DNA of 64,000 nt from Fallopia convolvulus (lineage: Eukaryota > Streptophyta > Magnoliopsida > Caryophyllales > Polygonaceae): the NCBI GenBank assembly GCA_964016875.1, contig OZ024718.1, forward strand, positions 7,755,001 to 7,819,000. Reading direction: 5' to 3'. The notes beneath the pieces were generated by a model. The model had not been told where the DNA came from, did not search any database, and saw only the letters and a list, made by a program, of their open reading frames with translations. The position numbers were made by a program, and so were the translations under genes. How positions within the stretch are numbered: the first letter of the stretch is position 1; each line of letters starts with the position of its first letter. This document shows, in pieces, positions 36,927 to 49,858 of the stretch.

Positions 36927-39610
36927 ATGGCTGCTGTTTCCACTTTCAACATCTTCTTTCTTATTGCTCACTTGACACTCTTTTCAGGTACAAATCTTTG
37001 GTCATTTGCTGACTTTATACATCTTCAATTTTCAAATATATCAGTTTGAGTGCTAGTTAGTAGTTACCCTGTTCTTATTTCATCAATCTTAGCAAAACCC
37101 ATATGAGAATTTGATTGATTCTGCTTAATTGAACACATGCCCAGTTCATAACTCATCAATTTGAGCAAACCCAAGTTCATTCTCAGTGGATTTTTCTGAT
37201 TGCTCTCTCTTTTGGGGTTTATGTCTGGAATTTTAGTTGAAGGGACGCTGATAGCAGAAATCAAGCAAACTCAGACTCAAAATGGACCCTATGTGGGCGT
37301 AAACATTGGAACAGATGTTTCAAACTTTTTGTCACCAACAGATTTGGTTACATTTCTTCAATTCCAAAAGATAACCTATGTCAGGCTTTATGATGCTGAC
37401 CCAGATACACTGAAAGCATTGGCCCGGACCAAGATCCGGGTCATAATTGGAGTACCCAACAACCAGCTTATTGCAATTGGATCCTCAAATACCACAGCCG
37501 CCTCATGGGTCAACCGCCATGTGGTGGCTCACTACCCACAAACCCTAATTATTGCCATTTCTGTTGGTGATGAAGTCTTAACAACAATCCCTTCTGTTGC
37601 CCCTTTGCTTCTTCCAGCAATTGAATCACTTTACACTGCTCTTGTTGCTGCAAAACTTGATAGTCAGATTAAGGTCTCAACTCCACATTCAGCATCCCTG
37701 ATTTTAGACCCTTTTCCACCATCTCAAGCATACTTCAATACTTCCATGACAAAATATTTGTTACCAATTATCCAGTTTTTGTCGAAAAACGAGTCCCCTC
37801 TTATGATGAATTTGTACCCTTATTATGTTTTCATGGAGAACAATGGGGTGGTGCCATTGGATAACTCATTGTTCAAGCCCTTGACTCCCTCAAAGGAGAT
37901 GGTGGACCCTAATACTTTACTCCACTATACAAATGTGTATGATGCAATGATCGATTCCGCCTACTTCTCCATGAAAAATCTCAATGTGACTGATGTTGTT
38001 GTTATGGTGACTGAAACTGGTTGGCCTTCCAAAGGGGACTCAAAAGAGCCTTATGCTACCTTAGACAATGCAGACACCTACAACTCAAATCTTATAAAGC
38101 ATGTCTTTGATAGGAGTGGTACACCATTTCACCCTGAGATAACGTCCAATGTGTACATTTATGAGTTGTTCAATGAGGATTTGAGGTCTTCTCCTATCTC
38201 AGAGGCCAATTGGGGTTTGTTTTCCGGTAACCAAACACCGGTGTATCTGTTGCACGTTTCGGGGATTGGCACTTTCTTGGCAAATGACAGTACAAACCGG
38301 ACATTTTGTATTGCAATGGACGGGGTGGATATGAAGACGTTGCAAACGGCGTTGGATTGGGCTTGTGGGCCCGGGAGGGCGAATTGTAGTGAGATTCAGC
38401 ATGGGGAGAGTTGTTATCAGCCTAACAATGTGAAGAGCCATGCTTCCTATGCTTTTGATAGCTATTACCAACAAGAAGGAAAGGCTCCTGGGTCTTGTGA
38501 TTTTAATGGTGCAGCCACTATCACTACAACTGACCCTGGTAAGCATCATCTTTATTTCTTTGATTTTGCATTCTAATATTCTTAATTTACTAATTTACTT
38601 TATAACATAATAACTTACTCCGTATATTTTTTCAGTAACATAATTTCTGCACCATTTTTTGTGATGGCAAGTTGGGAAGTTTTGAATGCTTGAGCTATTG
38701 AGCCTTGTTGAAGTAGAGCAAATGATATTCCCATGATTTAAATAGAAGAAAAGACTCTTCATAAATGGTTATATAATTGCTGATATTTCCTGAAAAGTGG
38801 GGTTGTTGATTGAAAGGATATTTTGGCCCTTCTTTTTTGTAACTTTGTTTGTCTGTGATTATATGGGAGTGAACCCGTGAAGGTAGCATATTGTGTTGAT
38901 ACAGGAAACTCACTCACCTTTTGGGCAAATTGCTTGTTACTAAATGGGACTCATATAATTTTGTCTTTACTTCTCATTCCAGTCCTTTGTGAAATGACAT
39001 AAGGAAACTAGGCTCGAGTTTCCTGACTTGGCTTATGGTCTTGAGCAGCATTCTTTTTCTGAATTAAGGAAGAGTGGAAATGCTATCAAATTAGTAAAGA
39101 AAAGGGCCAAAGTAATTGAAACCTCAACTTGCTGAACCATATTGTGACATTGCATATTGTCTTAAACTTGATAGTATTTATGACTCAACCCTTCTTTAGC
39201 ATAATGCAGCTTACTCTATGGGTTTGTTCACATCTAGAAGTTCTCCAATTGCTAATGCAAACTAGAAAGTCACAGCAATTGCAGATTTTGACCACCTTCT
39301 TTGCTGTGCAGGTCATGGCAGGTGCATTTTTCCTGGAAGGTAATGCTGTCTCTGATAATCTCTCTTTTTCTATCTTGATACCTTGGTTTTGTGTTGAACT
39401 ATAATTATTGGATGATTGTGTTAATATGTGTTTATTCTGGGTGTGTGTAGTAAGAAGGCAAGTAATAGTACAAAGGCAGCTTCTAATACAGCTCAAGCTA
39501 GTGGAGCAAGCTCTATTGGACCCTTCACCCAGATTAGCAACATAATTAATCTCTGTATCTTAGTCATCTCTATTGTTTTGTTCATTCCTTCTATTGTGTC
39601 CTCAAAATGA
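36927..39610 (+). CDS. Glucan endo-1,3-beta-glucosidase (GH17) with X8/CBM43 and GPI signal
   Basis: Exons 36927-36987, 37258-38538, 39312-39339 and 39451-39610 join to 1530 bases, 509 residues. It hydrolyses beta-1,3-glucan (callose) at the cell surface or plasmodesmata. A short first exon encodes a signal peptide (AAVSTFNIFFLIAHLTLFS). The GH17 barrel has the likely acid/base E126 (SVGDEV, where the family often has VGNEV) and nucleophile E273 (VTETGWPSKG). Residues about 370-457 form the X8/CBM43 carbohydrate module with its cysteines (TFCIAMDGVD, WACGPGRANC, SCYQPNN, GRCIFPGS). The tail is Ser/Ala-rich and then hydrophobic (INLCILVISIVLFIPSIV), typical of GPI anchoring. The 28-base third exon is unusually small but in frame. 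Confidence 0.93.
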
Positions 39611-41827
39611 GGTCCATCATAAATAAATAAAAAATTCATGCTGCTATTTTGTAGGTAAGCTGTATTAACATAACTAATAATGCAATGCAGTGTTGTTTCT
39701 ATCTTCAGTTCTGAAAATATTTAATATTTCTCTGATTAATATTTCAAGCTTCATAGGGAGCGTCTAAGATTTAATTATTTGACATAAGTGGGTTTCACTA
39801 TCTTAAGGTTCCTTGTATGCTTCTTCTTTTTGCTCCATACTTGTACCAACAATAATGAAATGTAGGCCCAGTTTCCCATCAAATATATATTGGTGGTCCA
39901 TTTGCTTTTCTAGATCTGCAATTCTGCGTCCATTATGCTGGATCAAACATGCATCTACCCCAGGCACAAACTCATTTTCTATTAACAGATAATAATTATA
40001 ATAACAAAGAAAAAATAATTCCCATGACATTGATCTATATGACTAATACTAAATTGTTGTGGTTCAGCTCTGGTTTGTGTTACAATCTGTTCAGCCGAAG
40101 ATTTTTGTTCACTCTAGTTTGACAACTTGAAATAGATTTGATTTAAAAAAAAAAAAAAGAGATTTAAGGATTTTAGATATTGTATGTGTCTTGAGATTGA
40201 CGGTTTGAAGATGTTTGTTTGGAGAAGTTATGGATGTGATATTGATGCCTCAAGCCGTAGACAAGTCTAAATCTAAGGTGTCTATAATGGTTTCTTAAGA
40301 CCTTGGTTTGTACATTTTCCCTAATTGTTCTCATCGTCTGTTCCTCGTCCTCGTCCTATTTGTTGTTTTCTCTTGTCCTTTTGTTTTGTGGTTTCCTATT
40401 GTTTTCTCATGTCGATTTGTCTAGCTATCGATTTTTTTTGGTCTTTTGATCTCTATAAGGCCTGTGTTGTACATTGAATTCTCGCCGATTTGTCCAGGTG
40501 TCGATTTTTTGGCCTCTCGATCTACAAGGACGGAGTGATACATCGAATTCTTTATGACTTTACTAATCAAAAGAAAATAATAATTGTGGCTTCTAAGTTC
40601 TAATTACATATTATTGTCCTGGAATAGGTAAGTTTGTTTCCCATGAAAACTAGTAAAAAAACATAAGACAGATTACAGGGTATCAGTTAATGTCTCACGA
40701 GGGCTCTTCTTCTGCATGTATTGAGAGAGCAAGAAAGTCAGAGAAAGAGAGTGGGTAAATTAATTAATTAAAGGGTTAATTAATTTCAATTTTAAAAATT
40801 TTGTAAATGGGAAATCCCAAATGAACATGTGAAGGCCAGGCTTTCCAAAGTTTCAGTCTTCAAAACAAGCTTGCAGGTTGGCATCATGTGTGAGCTGTGG
40901 CCCTCTTTGGAACCCTACACTCCCCTTCTGCTACGTTTGTCATTATTATTTGGCAATTGGATCTTGTATTTGCATTTTACATCTTCTATTTTATAGGTAG
41001 TAAAAATACAATCTTCCCATTTTTTACATTTTTTGGGTTAACAAATAACAATATTATACAAGCTCTCTAATGTTCACTTGATTTGAGTAAGGCTATTTGT
41101 GAATCCATCTCACATGGGTTCCTCATGCCATGTGATGCTGCTTCTTTTTCCATTGTCAACTGCATCAATTTGTAGTATTTTTTTTAACAAAATTTCATAG
41201 ACTAGCGCATGTCTCTCCGTTTTTGTAGGATTGTTGAATTGATGAGGCAAAATAAAGTGGTCAATTTTGAAGATATTAGAGCAATGATTTAGGCTTTTCC
41301 AGAAAGGAAGGCTATGTGTAATAGAGTGATAATGTGACATAAATGGTTGACTTATAAAGTACAACCAAGTTACACTAGCATTTAACCACCAAACAAATAT
41401 ACATTCTCATGAACAACCAAGCTAAAAGATGACATCTTTTTGCACCAAATGTGAAAAATCAAGTGTTTTTTTAAACAAAAAAAAAACTACAGCATTAACC
41501 ACTAAGCAAATATACATTTGTTGATGATTTGCATGAACTTAAAATAGAGATTTTCAAGTGTAATTCTGTGACTTCATTTCAATAATTTTGACCTCACTAA
41601 CTTTCCACACAGAATTCTCACTCCTTATAATAAATTAATAATTAACCTCACCTCTCACCTCACAAGAGATATGGACAGCCATACCCTTTATAAATCCTCC
41701 TGTCTCCACCTTACTGACAGGACATACAATACCAGTGAGATCTATAGGAGAGAGTCTCCATTTTTCACTTGGGAAAAACTCTTTCCCTGGAAATCTGTTT
41801 GATAGATAGTGAAAAGAGTAAGATAAG
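39611..41827. other. Intergenic, possible LINE 3' tail remnant
   Basis: No gene is seen. At 40414-40556 a 73-base unit is repeated with divergence (GATTTGTCTAGCTATCGATT, GATTTGTCCAGGTGTCGATT) and ends TTTACTAATCAAAAGAAAAT, which looks like a decayed retroelement 3' end. The last 200 bases hold the promoter and 5' UTR of the next gene. Confidence 0.4.
40414..40556 (+). repeat. Diverged 73-bp tandem repeat, two copies
   Basis: Copy starts are at 40414 and 40487. Both run GATTTGTC..TCGATTTTTT, then a TCGATCT/TTGATCT stretch, then GTACATTGAATTCT or ATACATCGAATTCT. Confidence 0.65.
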
Positions 41828-44800
41828 ATGAGAGAAAGCAAAATTATGTCCTATTTCTCAGCTCTCATCCTTCTATTGCTCCTGATCCAGGTCAGCAATG
41901 GAGATAACCCATATAGATTTTACAACTGGAAAATCACATATGGGAACATTTACCCACTGGGTGTCAAACAACAGGTTAGTAAATGCTAAACATATGGTAC
42001 AATGTGTTACCATTTTATCTGGATTTGGTGTTCATGTTTTTGCTTTTCTTGCTTCTCTTATTTGGGCAGGGAATCTTGATTAATGGGCAGTTCCCAGGTC
42101 CTCCAATTGATTGTGTGACCAATGACAACTTGGTTATCAGTGTGTTTAACTACTTGAATGAGCCATTCCTTCTCACTTGGTAACATTCTCATTTTCACTT
42201 CCTCTTCTTCTCATTTCCTATCACACTGCATTGTACTGATTTTTCTTTAAATTTTGGGTTCAGAGCTTTTATTAGTTGTCAAGCTGTATTCTTGTTGTTT
42301 GCCGTGTACTGCTGAAGCAGTATTTAATTGCACTTGTATGGGTGGATTATTATATTGATTTTAGATCAAATTGTACATTTATTAGGATATATATGGTTTC
42401 TCAGTTCCAGATTTAAAAATGAATTTCTCCTTGTTCATGGAAAAGTCTTCATGCCATGATAGTTGATGCATGTGTAGCCCTGGAACTTGAATCTCCATTA
42501 TTGAAGAAAATCATGTATTACAATGTTGCTAATATACATTGGTGATGAACTGACAGATGCAGTAATTGGGGTTTAAATAATTATTTAGTAATAATGAAAC
42601 AATTTTTTTAATGTGATTTTCTGGAAAAGATGTAGCATAGGATTAAAAGCATAGTGTGAACAAGTCTCTCTGGGTTTGGGAAATGGAGTGGAGAAAACAT
42701 AGTGTAAACTAGTCAGATTGTACAGACCCGTGAAATCATTATTGCTCATGCGGTGGAGTGATTGGCTACATTATAGTCCACCATACTTCACATGTGGCCT
42801 CAACCTATTCAAAGATTCTGTCATTTTATCATTGTCCCAATAATATGTTGTAAACTCTAAGCAAATCTTAATTAAAGAAACTGTTATTGCTAGGAATGGG
42901 TTGCAAAACAGGAGGAATTCATGGCAAGATGGAGTGTCAGGCACAAACTGTCCAATTCCACCAGGAAAGAATTACACCTATGTTCTTCAAGCAAAAGATC
43001 AAATTGGAAGCTTCTTCTACTTCCCTTCTCTCAGCCTCCACCGTGCCGCTGGCGGCTTTGGTGGCATCAGGATCCTCAGCCGCCCTCAAATCCCAGTCCC
43101 CTTCCCTCCTCCTGCAGGCGACTTCACCATCCTTACCGGAGATTGGTTCAGATTAAGCCACCAGGTAATTTAACCACATGCAACTTCATTTTTATACTAG
43201 TACAAAAGTTACCTCATTGTAAAATACTAAAATGTAACATCTTTATTGTTTGTTTGTTTAGCGACTTAGAACCAGGTTAAACAAAGGACATGATCTCCCC
43301 TCCCCGGATGGTCTCCTCATCAATGGCGCCGGATGGAATGGACATGCCTTTACCGTCAATCCAGGTATTTACTTGTTACTCTTACCAATGGTCAAATTGA
43401 TCAGCTGAAACCATTTTACCATATATACAACTGAGTTTTTGGGGCATGTAGGGAGGACTTATAGGTTCAGGATATCCAATGTGGGAATAGCAACATCCAT
43501 AAACTTCAGAATCCAAGGCCACACAATGAAGCTGGTCGAGGTTGAGGGCTCCCACACGGTGCAATCGAGCTACACTTCCCTTGACATCCATCTGGGTCAG
43601 TCAATGTCGGTTCTTGTGACAGCAAACCAAGCGCCCCAAGACTACTACATTGCCGTATCATCTAGGTTCACCAAAAAAGTACTCACCTCCGCAGCCATCC
43701 TTCATTACAGCAACTCCTGGAAGAAAGTTTCTGGGCCACTTCCCGGTGCTCCCACCACCCAAATCAGCCTGTCCCTTTATCAAGCCAGAACTATAAGGTA
43801 ATTTCATTTCTATGTGAATCAAGTCAAGTCTAAGTAGGTGATGACATTCGTGACGTTATAATGACCAAAGTGCCTCCTAACAGAACCAAAAAAATATTGT
43901 TCATGAATCAAGATTTGGTTTGTTGCATTCCAAATTGAGATTATAATGTTAAATCTATATTTTTAAATGTAATAGGAGGAACTTGACTGCAAGTGGGCCA
44001 AGACCGAACCCACAAGGCTCATATCATTATGGAATGGTGCCACTCTCGCGTACCATTATGTTGGCAAATTCAGCTGCTTGGATTAATGGCAAGCAGAGAT
44101 ACGCTGTCAACGGCTTGTCTTATGTTGCACCTGACACACCATTAAAGTTGGCTGACTACTTTAGAATCCAAGGAGTGTACAGTGTCAACAGCATCTCCAG
44201 CAATCCCTCATGGAATTCTGCTGCTTACCTCCAGACTTCTGTGTTGGGAGCTGATTACAGATCCTTCATTGAGATCATCTTCCAGAATTGGGAAGACAGC
44301 GTCCAGTCTTGGCACGTTAATGGCTACGCCTTCTTTGTTGTTGGGTAAGTTTTAAAAATTGCAAAAGTCATGATATTTCACTTTTGGGGAGAACTATATC
44401 ATTATTTTTCCAAAAAGATCCAAGCTTTCATACACTATATTCATTGATTGTCAATTGACAATGGTTGTGCTAACAGGATGGATGGAGGGCAATGGACAGC
44501 TGCAAGTAGAAAAGGTTACAACCTGAGGGATGCGATTTCTCGCTCTACAGTTCAGGTATATATCTGAATTATAAAGCCAATTCCTAGAAGCTATGATTCT
44601 TTTATGTCAATATTTTGCCTTTGGATGCATTATATGGCATGTTACTGAATTATAAACCCTAAAACAAATTTAAGTGATGTTTGGCAAGTTCAAAATGTAA
44701 TATCCTATGATGCATAAGTTCTTTATACTGAATGACATCTGAACAAGCCCAACTTTGTGGGAGACATTTATTGCTTAAAGGTAATCTCTTGCAATTCCAG

Positions 44801-45076
44801 TTCAAGGGTTGCATTACTTGATTCTATATGTGTTCTAATTAATCAACTGGTGATTCAATGCAGGTATATCCAAAGTCATGGACAGCGATATATATGTCAC
44901 TAGACAACGTAGGAATGTGGAACATAAGATCAGAGAATTGGGCAAGGCAATACTTAGGACAACAATTGTACATGAGAGTTTACACTCCTTCCAACTCTCC
45001 AAGAGACGAGCTTCCCATTCCTAAGAATGCTCTTCTCTGTGGAAGGGCAAGAGGACGCCACACTCGCCCTCTTTAG
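41828..45076 (+). CDS. SKU5-similar (SKS) multicopper-oxidase-like protein
   Basis: Exons 41828-41974, 42070-42179, 42894-43164, 43262-43364, 43452-43797, 43976-44344, 44477-44555 and 44864-45076 join to 1638 bases, 545 residues. A signal peptide (YFSALILLLLLIQVSNG) is followed by three cupredoxin domains, among them GILINGQFPGPPIDCVTNDN, SWQDGVSGTNCPIPPGKNYT and a final MWNIRSENWARQYLGQQLY. The His clusters that bind copper in ascorbate oxidase are largely replaced (for instance TWNGLQNRRNSW where oxidases have HWHG), so it is probably not an oxidase. SKU5 proteins act in the cell wall in directional growth. It ends CGRARGRHTRPL without a GPI signal, as in many SKS members. Confidence 0.94.
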
Positions 45077-45766
45077 ATTGGAACATTTTTTGGGTTCATT
45101 ATTAATTCCTTCCACCTTTGATTTCTGATTTTCAGTTTGATCGATCAAGTTTTCTTGAGCTTGCATCAGTATCACGACGGGGTGATAGTTGTAAGATGGT
45201 TCGAGGAATTAGGAAAATTGGGTGACACTTTCATTTGGTGATTAGGTTTGATCAGCTTCAAGGATTCCTCATCTCGACGGATCCATTTGTATGATCTGTA
45301 ATATGTTTGCTTTCGGTTTTTGTTAGGAAATGGTACTTGTTGTTGTTGCTGCAAATAAACTTGTTCAAGTTATGATTTTAGTTTGTATCTTCTTCTTGGT
45401 TGGCTTACAAATGTGAGCTTTTTCATTTGTGAATCAGTCAAAATTGAGCTGATAACTTGAAGAATAGAAGACTAGAGCAATATGAGAAGAATTTGTTTGA
45501 CAATCTATACTGAATTTCAGGGACGTGGGAGCTATAAACTGATACATAGAGAGACTGTTTGATAAGTTAAAATTTTTGCACATTGGACAGGGAAGATTTG
45601 ATTTGATGTGAACTAAAAAAAATTGATGGGAAAATTGAGAAATGTCTGGTTTGGACACCGCGCAAACGCCAATTATGTTGCAGCCACTCACTTGAAGATT
45701 GGGATTTGGCTGAGTGGATTCCATCTCATCCACCCACTGCCTTTCACCCTTTTCTGTAATTGTCTG

Positions 45767-46093
45767 AATTTTTATTGGTCCCTAAAGTTTAAATAATTTT
45801 ATGTAAGTTCCTAAACTATTGAAACTTTTGCCCTTATAATCCTTTTGTCAACTAAACAAAGTTTTAGAACCATAGATAGAGAGAATAAAGGAGAAATCAG
45901 ACTGCAAAGAGAAACGAGTGGAAAAAAATGAAATAACTCCAAATTTACTAATGCAAGCAAATGTGTGAAAACTTTATAATATTTTTAGGTATCTAAATAC
46001 AAAACCTTACAAGTTAGATTCTAATAACCCAAAGGTGCAAAGTTTAGGAACTATATGCATCAATTTTAAATTTAAGGACCAATAAAAGAAATT
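45767..46093. mobile_element. MITE with long terminal inverted repeats
   Basis: Left end TTTTATTGGTCCCTAAAGTT with AAGTTCCTAAACT further in. The right end is its imperfect reverse complement (AGTTTAGGAACT at about 46039, AAGGACCAATAAAAG at about 46075). Arms are about 50 bases long. No coding capacity. Target duplication is unclear. Confidence 0.6.
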
Positions 46094-46147
46094 GCAAAAG
46101 TTTCTAGCCGATGGTGTAATTTGCCATATATATAAGAGTTTGGTTCA

Positions 46148-46709
46148 AATAAAACAACTCCTTATTCTATAAAATAAGGAGCATTTAGAACCCTTGGATC
46201 TCCTTGATCAAAGGGCTGATATTCTAGGAAATTAGGGACGCGGTGACATTTTTGTAATTTATTGAAAATTACAAAAGTGCATCGTTATGGTGAAAAAGTG
46301 CATTACTATATACCAAAAAGTGCATTACTAAACACAAATATTTTGGGTGATTGAGCTCAATCAGAGTCGAGTCAATTTGACGCCCAAGATGATGCATTTT
46401 TTTGATTTAGTAATGCACTTTTCGATATTCGCAATGCACTTTTCTACGATAACAATGCACTTTTACAGTGAACCGAACATGGAGCGTGTGCCATGTTGAC
46501 TTCATTTTTACTTGCACTTTTTCGGCTTATTAATGCACTTTTTCACTATAGCGATGCACTTTTCACGATAACAATGCACTTTTATAATTTTTGAAAAATT
46601 ACCAAAATACTATCGTGTCCCTAAAAGGGATAACATCAGCCCTTGAATAACCTTGATCCAAGGGCTCTAAACGCTTCTTATTTTATAGGATAAGGAGTTG
46701 TTTTATTTT
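46148..46709. mobile_element. MITE-like element with terminal inverted repeats and AATGCACTTTT arrays
   Basis: Left arm AAATAAAACAACTCCTTATT and the matching right arm on -, extending about 60 bases (CTATAAAATAAG, TTTAGAACCC or TTTAGAGCCC, CTTGGATC). Inside, AAAAGTGCAT occurs about three times on the left and ATGCACTTTT about seven times on the right, so the motif is inverted along with the arms. The element is 562 bases and non-coding. No clear target duplication was found. Confidence 0.65.
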
Positions 46710-47505
46710 AGCGTTACTCTATATATAAATGCCGAGTGTCTCGTTGAAAATTTTCTTTAGCTCATGCCGAAAAAACTTTCGTGTGCCTCAGATGAAAGAA
46801 AGATCCTTCATTGTTGCTCTGATTGGCGGTGGTAGGTAGATTTACTTTCTTTTGCAAGTTCTATTGAAAGCTTTTTGCCTCTTGTCTTGCCTATTTGAGA
46901 TTAATGACAGTATTTATTCTTGCTCTATTCTACTCTTCTTCTGTTTTTTGTTTGTCTCTGAGTCGATGTATACGAATTAGTAGCTTATTTGCTTTGCTTT
47001 TCAGTAATGTGGGACTTGAACGTTGTTAGGTTGAATTTGTTCAGCAATTGGTTTTCTCCATTCTTGGGGTGCTGTTGATTGATACTCCACCGATTGAATT
47101 GATGGGGGTTGGAACAGATTTAGATGTTGGAGCACATTTGTAATCAATCTAAAATCAGATTGGCAATCAATCTCAAACGAAAAGTAATTTGCAAGCATCA
47201 CTGTAGCCTGAAAAAAAGTTGGAACAGATTTGTAATCAGAAGTAATTTGCAAGCATCACTTCGCCCTCAAAAATGATGTCCATATAAAAGCTATTATTGT
47301 TCCCCTATTGTGTTGATGAAGGGTTGAACTTTGTGTCATTCCTTGATGCTATTTGGCTTCAAAGTATCTAATTGGCAGCTTTCTCAGAATCTTCGGCATT
47401 ATGTGTGGTTAATAGTTGATTTTCCCACAAGTGCTTGTTAGATTGATAATATTTGCCATGGTCTAATATATATGATTACAGGAACAATTTGATTGAGGTT
47501 TGAAG
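46710..47505 (+). other. Promoter, 5' UTR and probable UTR intron of the T-protein gene
   Basis: A likely UTR exon around 46740-46831 ends GGCGGTG/GTAGGT, and TGATTACAG at 47472-47480 is a good acceptor 25 bases before the ATG. This is inference from splice sites only. Confidence 0.4.
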
Positions 47506-48993
47506 ATGAGAGGAGGATTGTGGCAACTTGGGCAATCCATATCTCGTCGCCTTGCTCAGGCCGAGAAGAAGGTCATAACCTCTAGGACTTTTGCATCTGA
47601 GGCTGATCTCAAGAAAACAGCTCTCTATGACTTCCATGTATCAAATGGTGGCAAAATGGTTCCCTTTGCTGGTTGGAGCATGCCAATTCAGTACAAGGAC
47701 TCAATCATGGACAGCACCGTGAATTGCAGGGAGAACGGAAGTCTTTTTGATGTGGCTCATATGTGTGGGCTTAGCCTTAAAGGCAAAGACTGCATTCCTT
47801 TTCTTGAGAAGCTTGTTGTTGGGGACATTGCTGGATTAGCCCCCGGAACTGGAACTTTGTCCGTTTTCACCAATGAGAAGGGAGGAGCTATTGATGACAC
47901 AGTTATCACAAAGGTAAAGGATGACCATATTTACCTGGTTGTAAATGCTGGCTGTAGAGATAAGGATTTGGCACACATAGAGGAGCATATGAAAGCTTTC
48001 ACGGCAAAAGGCGGTGATGTGTCATGGCACATTCATGATGAGAGGTCGCTTTTAGCTCTCCAGGTTGACCCTTTTATTCTTCCTTCATCAATGCAATTAG
48101 CAAATATTTACTCTTATTCAAAATCTTGAATCTTGAATCTTTTCATCATCAGGGTCCTCTAGCTGGCCCAGTTCTTCAACATCTTACCGAAGTGGATTTG
48201 AGCAAGTTTTACTTTGGAGAATTTCAAATGTTGAAGATTAATGGTGTTCATTGCTATCTCACTAGGACTGGGTAATGACTCTCTCTTCCCTTGTGCTGAA
48301 TTGTTCAATTTAAACAATTTTAAGGTATGTTTGGTATGACAATGTATTTTTTACCATAAAACCACATTATTATTATTATTAAAATGTCATTGTAAAGTGT
48401 TATGCCAAACAAAGCTTAATTTTTTGCATCTCATGACATTTAAAAGGTACACTGGTGAAGACGGGTTTGAAATCTCGGTTCCATCAGAGAATGCCGTGGA
48501 TCTTGCCAAGGCTATCTTGGAGAAATCAGAAGGTAAGGTGAGATTAACAGGCTTAGGCGCACGTGACAGTCTAAGATTGGAAGCTGGCTTATGTTTATAT
48601 GGTAACGACCTTGAGCAACACATCACACCGGTTGAAGCTGGACTGACATGGGCCATTGGCAAAAGGAGGAGAGCAGAAGGAGGATTCTTGGGGGCTGAGG
48701 TTATCTTGAAGCAAATTGAGACGGGCCCACAGATAAGGCGTGTGGGTCTGATCTCAAGCGGGCCCCCTGCTAGAGGCCACAGCGAGATCAAGAACGAGAA
48801 GGGCGAGAGCCTTGGAGAGGTGACGAGTGGCGGGTTTAGCCCTTGCTTGAAGAAGAACATAGCCATGGGGTATGTCAAGTCTGGTAACCACAAGGCTGGG
48901 ACTAAGGTCAGTATTGTGATCAGAGGAAAGTCTTATGACGGAAGCGTGACGAAAATGCCCTTTGTTCCTACTAAATATTACAAGCCAACCTAG
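47506..48993 (+). CDS. GLDT: Aminomethyltransferase (glycine cleavage T-protein), mitochondrial
   Basis: Exons 47506-48063, 48153-48271 and 48447-48993 join to 1224 bases, 407 residues, the normal plant length. With P, H and L proteins it cleaves glycine in mitochondria. The T-protein takes the aminomethyl group from lipoyl-H-protein, passes a methylene to tetrahydrofolate and frees ammonia. The N-terminus (MRGGLWQLGQSISRRLAQAE) is an Arg-rich presequence. Body motifs include DFHVSNGGKMVPFAGWSMP, DVAHMCGLSL, YTGEDGFEISVP and RLEAGLCLYGNDL. The start at 47506 is chosen over the upstream TTG because it matches the conserved presequence. The last acceptor (TTTAAAAG) is weak in pyrimidines, but the frame and motifs demand it. 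Confidence 0.96.
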
Positions 48994-49858
48994 ATGAGTT
49001 GGAAAATCATCGGATTGTTGGTGCTTGATTAACCCTGTGTTGTTCTTGTAACTTGTTGTTTGCTGAATACATCATACCATGAGTTTGCTTGAATAATAAG
49101 TTTGATTGATTGAATGTGTCCGGTTCTAGAACTAGTGAATCATTTTGGTGATTTTATGTATTACTCTTACCCAAGGATCCAAAACTCCTGTCATTTTCCC
49201 CAACAAAATATTGCCTTGCTTTCCAATTGCACTTTCAATGCATCATTCAATCCAAGTTGATTTTGTGTTTAAAACAACATTTGCCCGCCATTTATTAGGA
49301 ATGTTAACTTTAAAATTGTAGGAATGATCCAATATTATATGTATAAGTTAACTATCAACTTACCACCTTTTCATACTTTTCCAATATTATAAATAGTATA
49401 AACTTGGGGGTTTAGATTATGCAATTTTATAGCTTAAATTGGAGTTAGGTACTTGGTATAATATAAATCATACAGTATTTTCTTACAAGTTATTTAAGTC
49501 TGGAAATGGCGTGTTTCATGGTAAACTAAATGTGCTCAGCATTCAATGTCATTAGCACCGACGTCATTTGTTAATTGAAAAGGGGAGAAGGAATTTTGTT
49601 AGTTGGAGACTTGGAGTGGCAACCGGCAACACTAAAAAGAGTTGAATGTGATGAATGATAATGGCTCCCCTTAATCACAATTTTTTCTTAATTAATTACT
49701 CTTTGCTTAAAACCAGAAAAATCTTCGTTTCTCTCTCCCGCCTTTCTCTTCTTCCATTCCCTCTCCTCCCATCGTCCTTCTACTTCTAGATCCTCACTTT
49801 CTCCGCCGATCACGCACTTGTAGATCTTCCGGCGGAAGAAAAGGGACAAATATCCAAA
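48994..49858. other. Intergenic: T-protein 3' UTR and BAP31 promoter
   Basis: The probable 3' UTR runs to about 49115. The remainder is AT-rich with a CT-rich leader (TTTCTCTCTCCCGCCTTTCT, 49730-49749) before the next ATG. Nothing else is seen. Confidence 0.5.

Noticed and set aside
48387..48893. - strand frame of 168 residues
   Set aside because: Antisense of the T-protein last exon. It shows no known motif and is a by-product of codon use.
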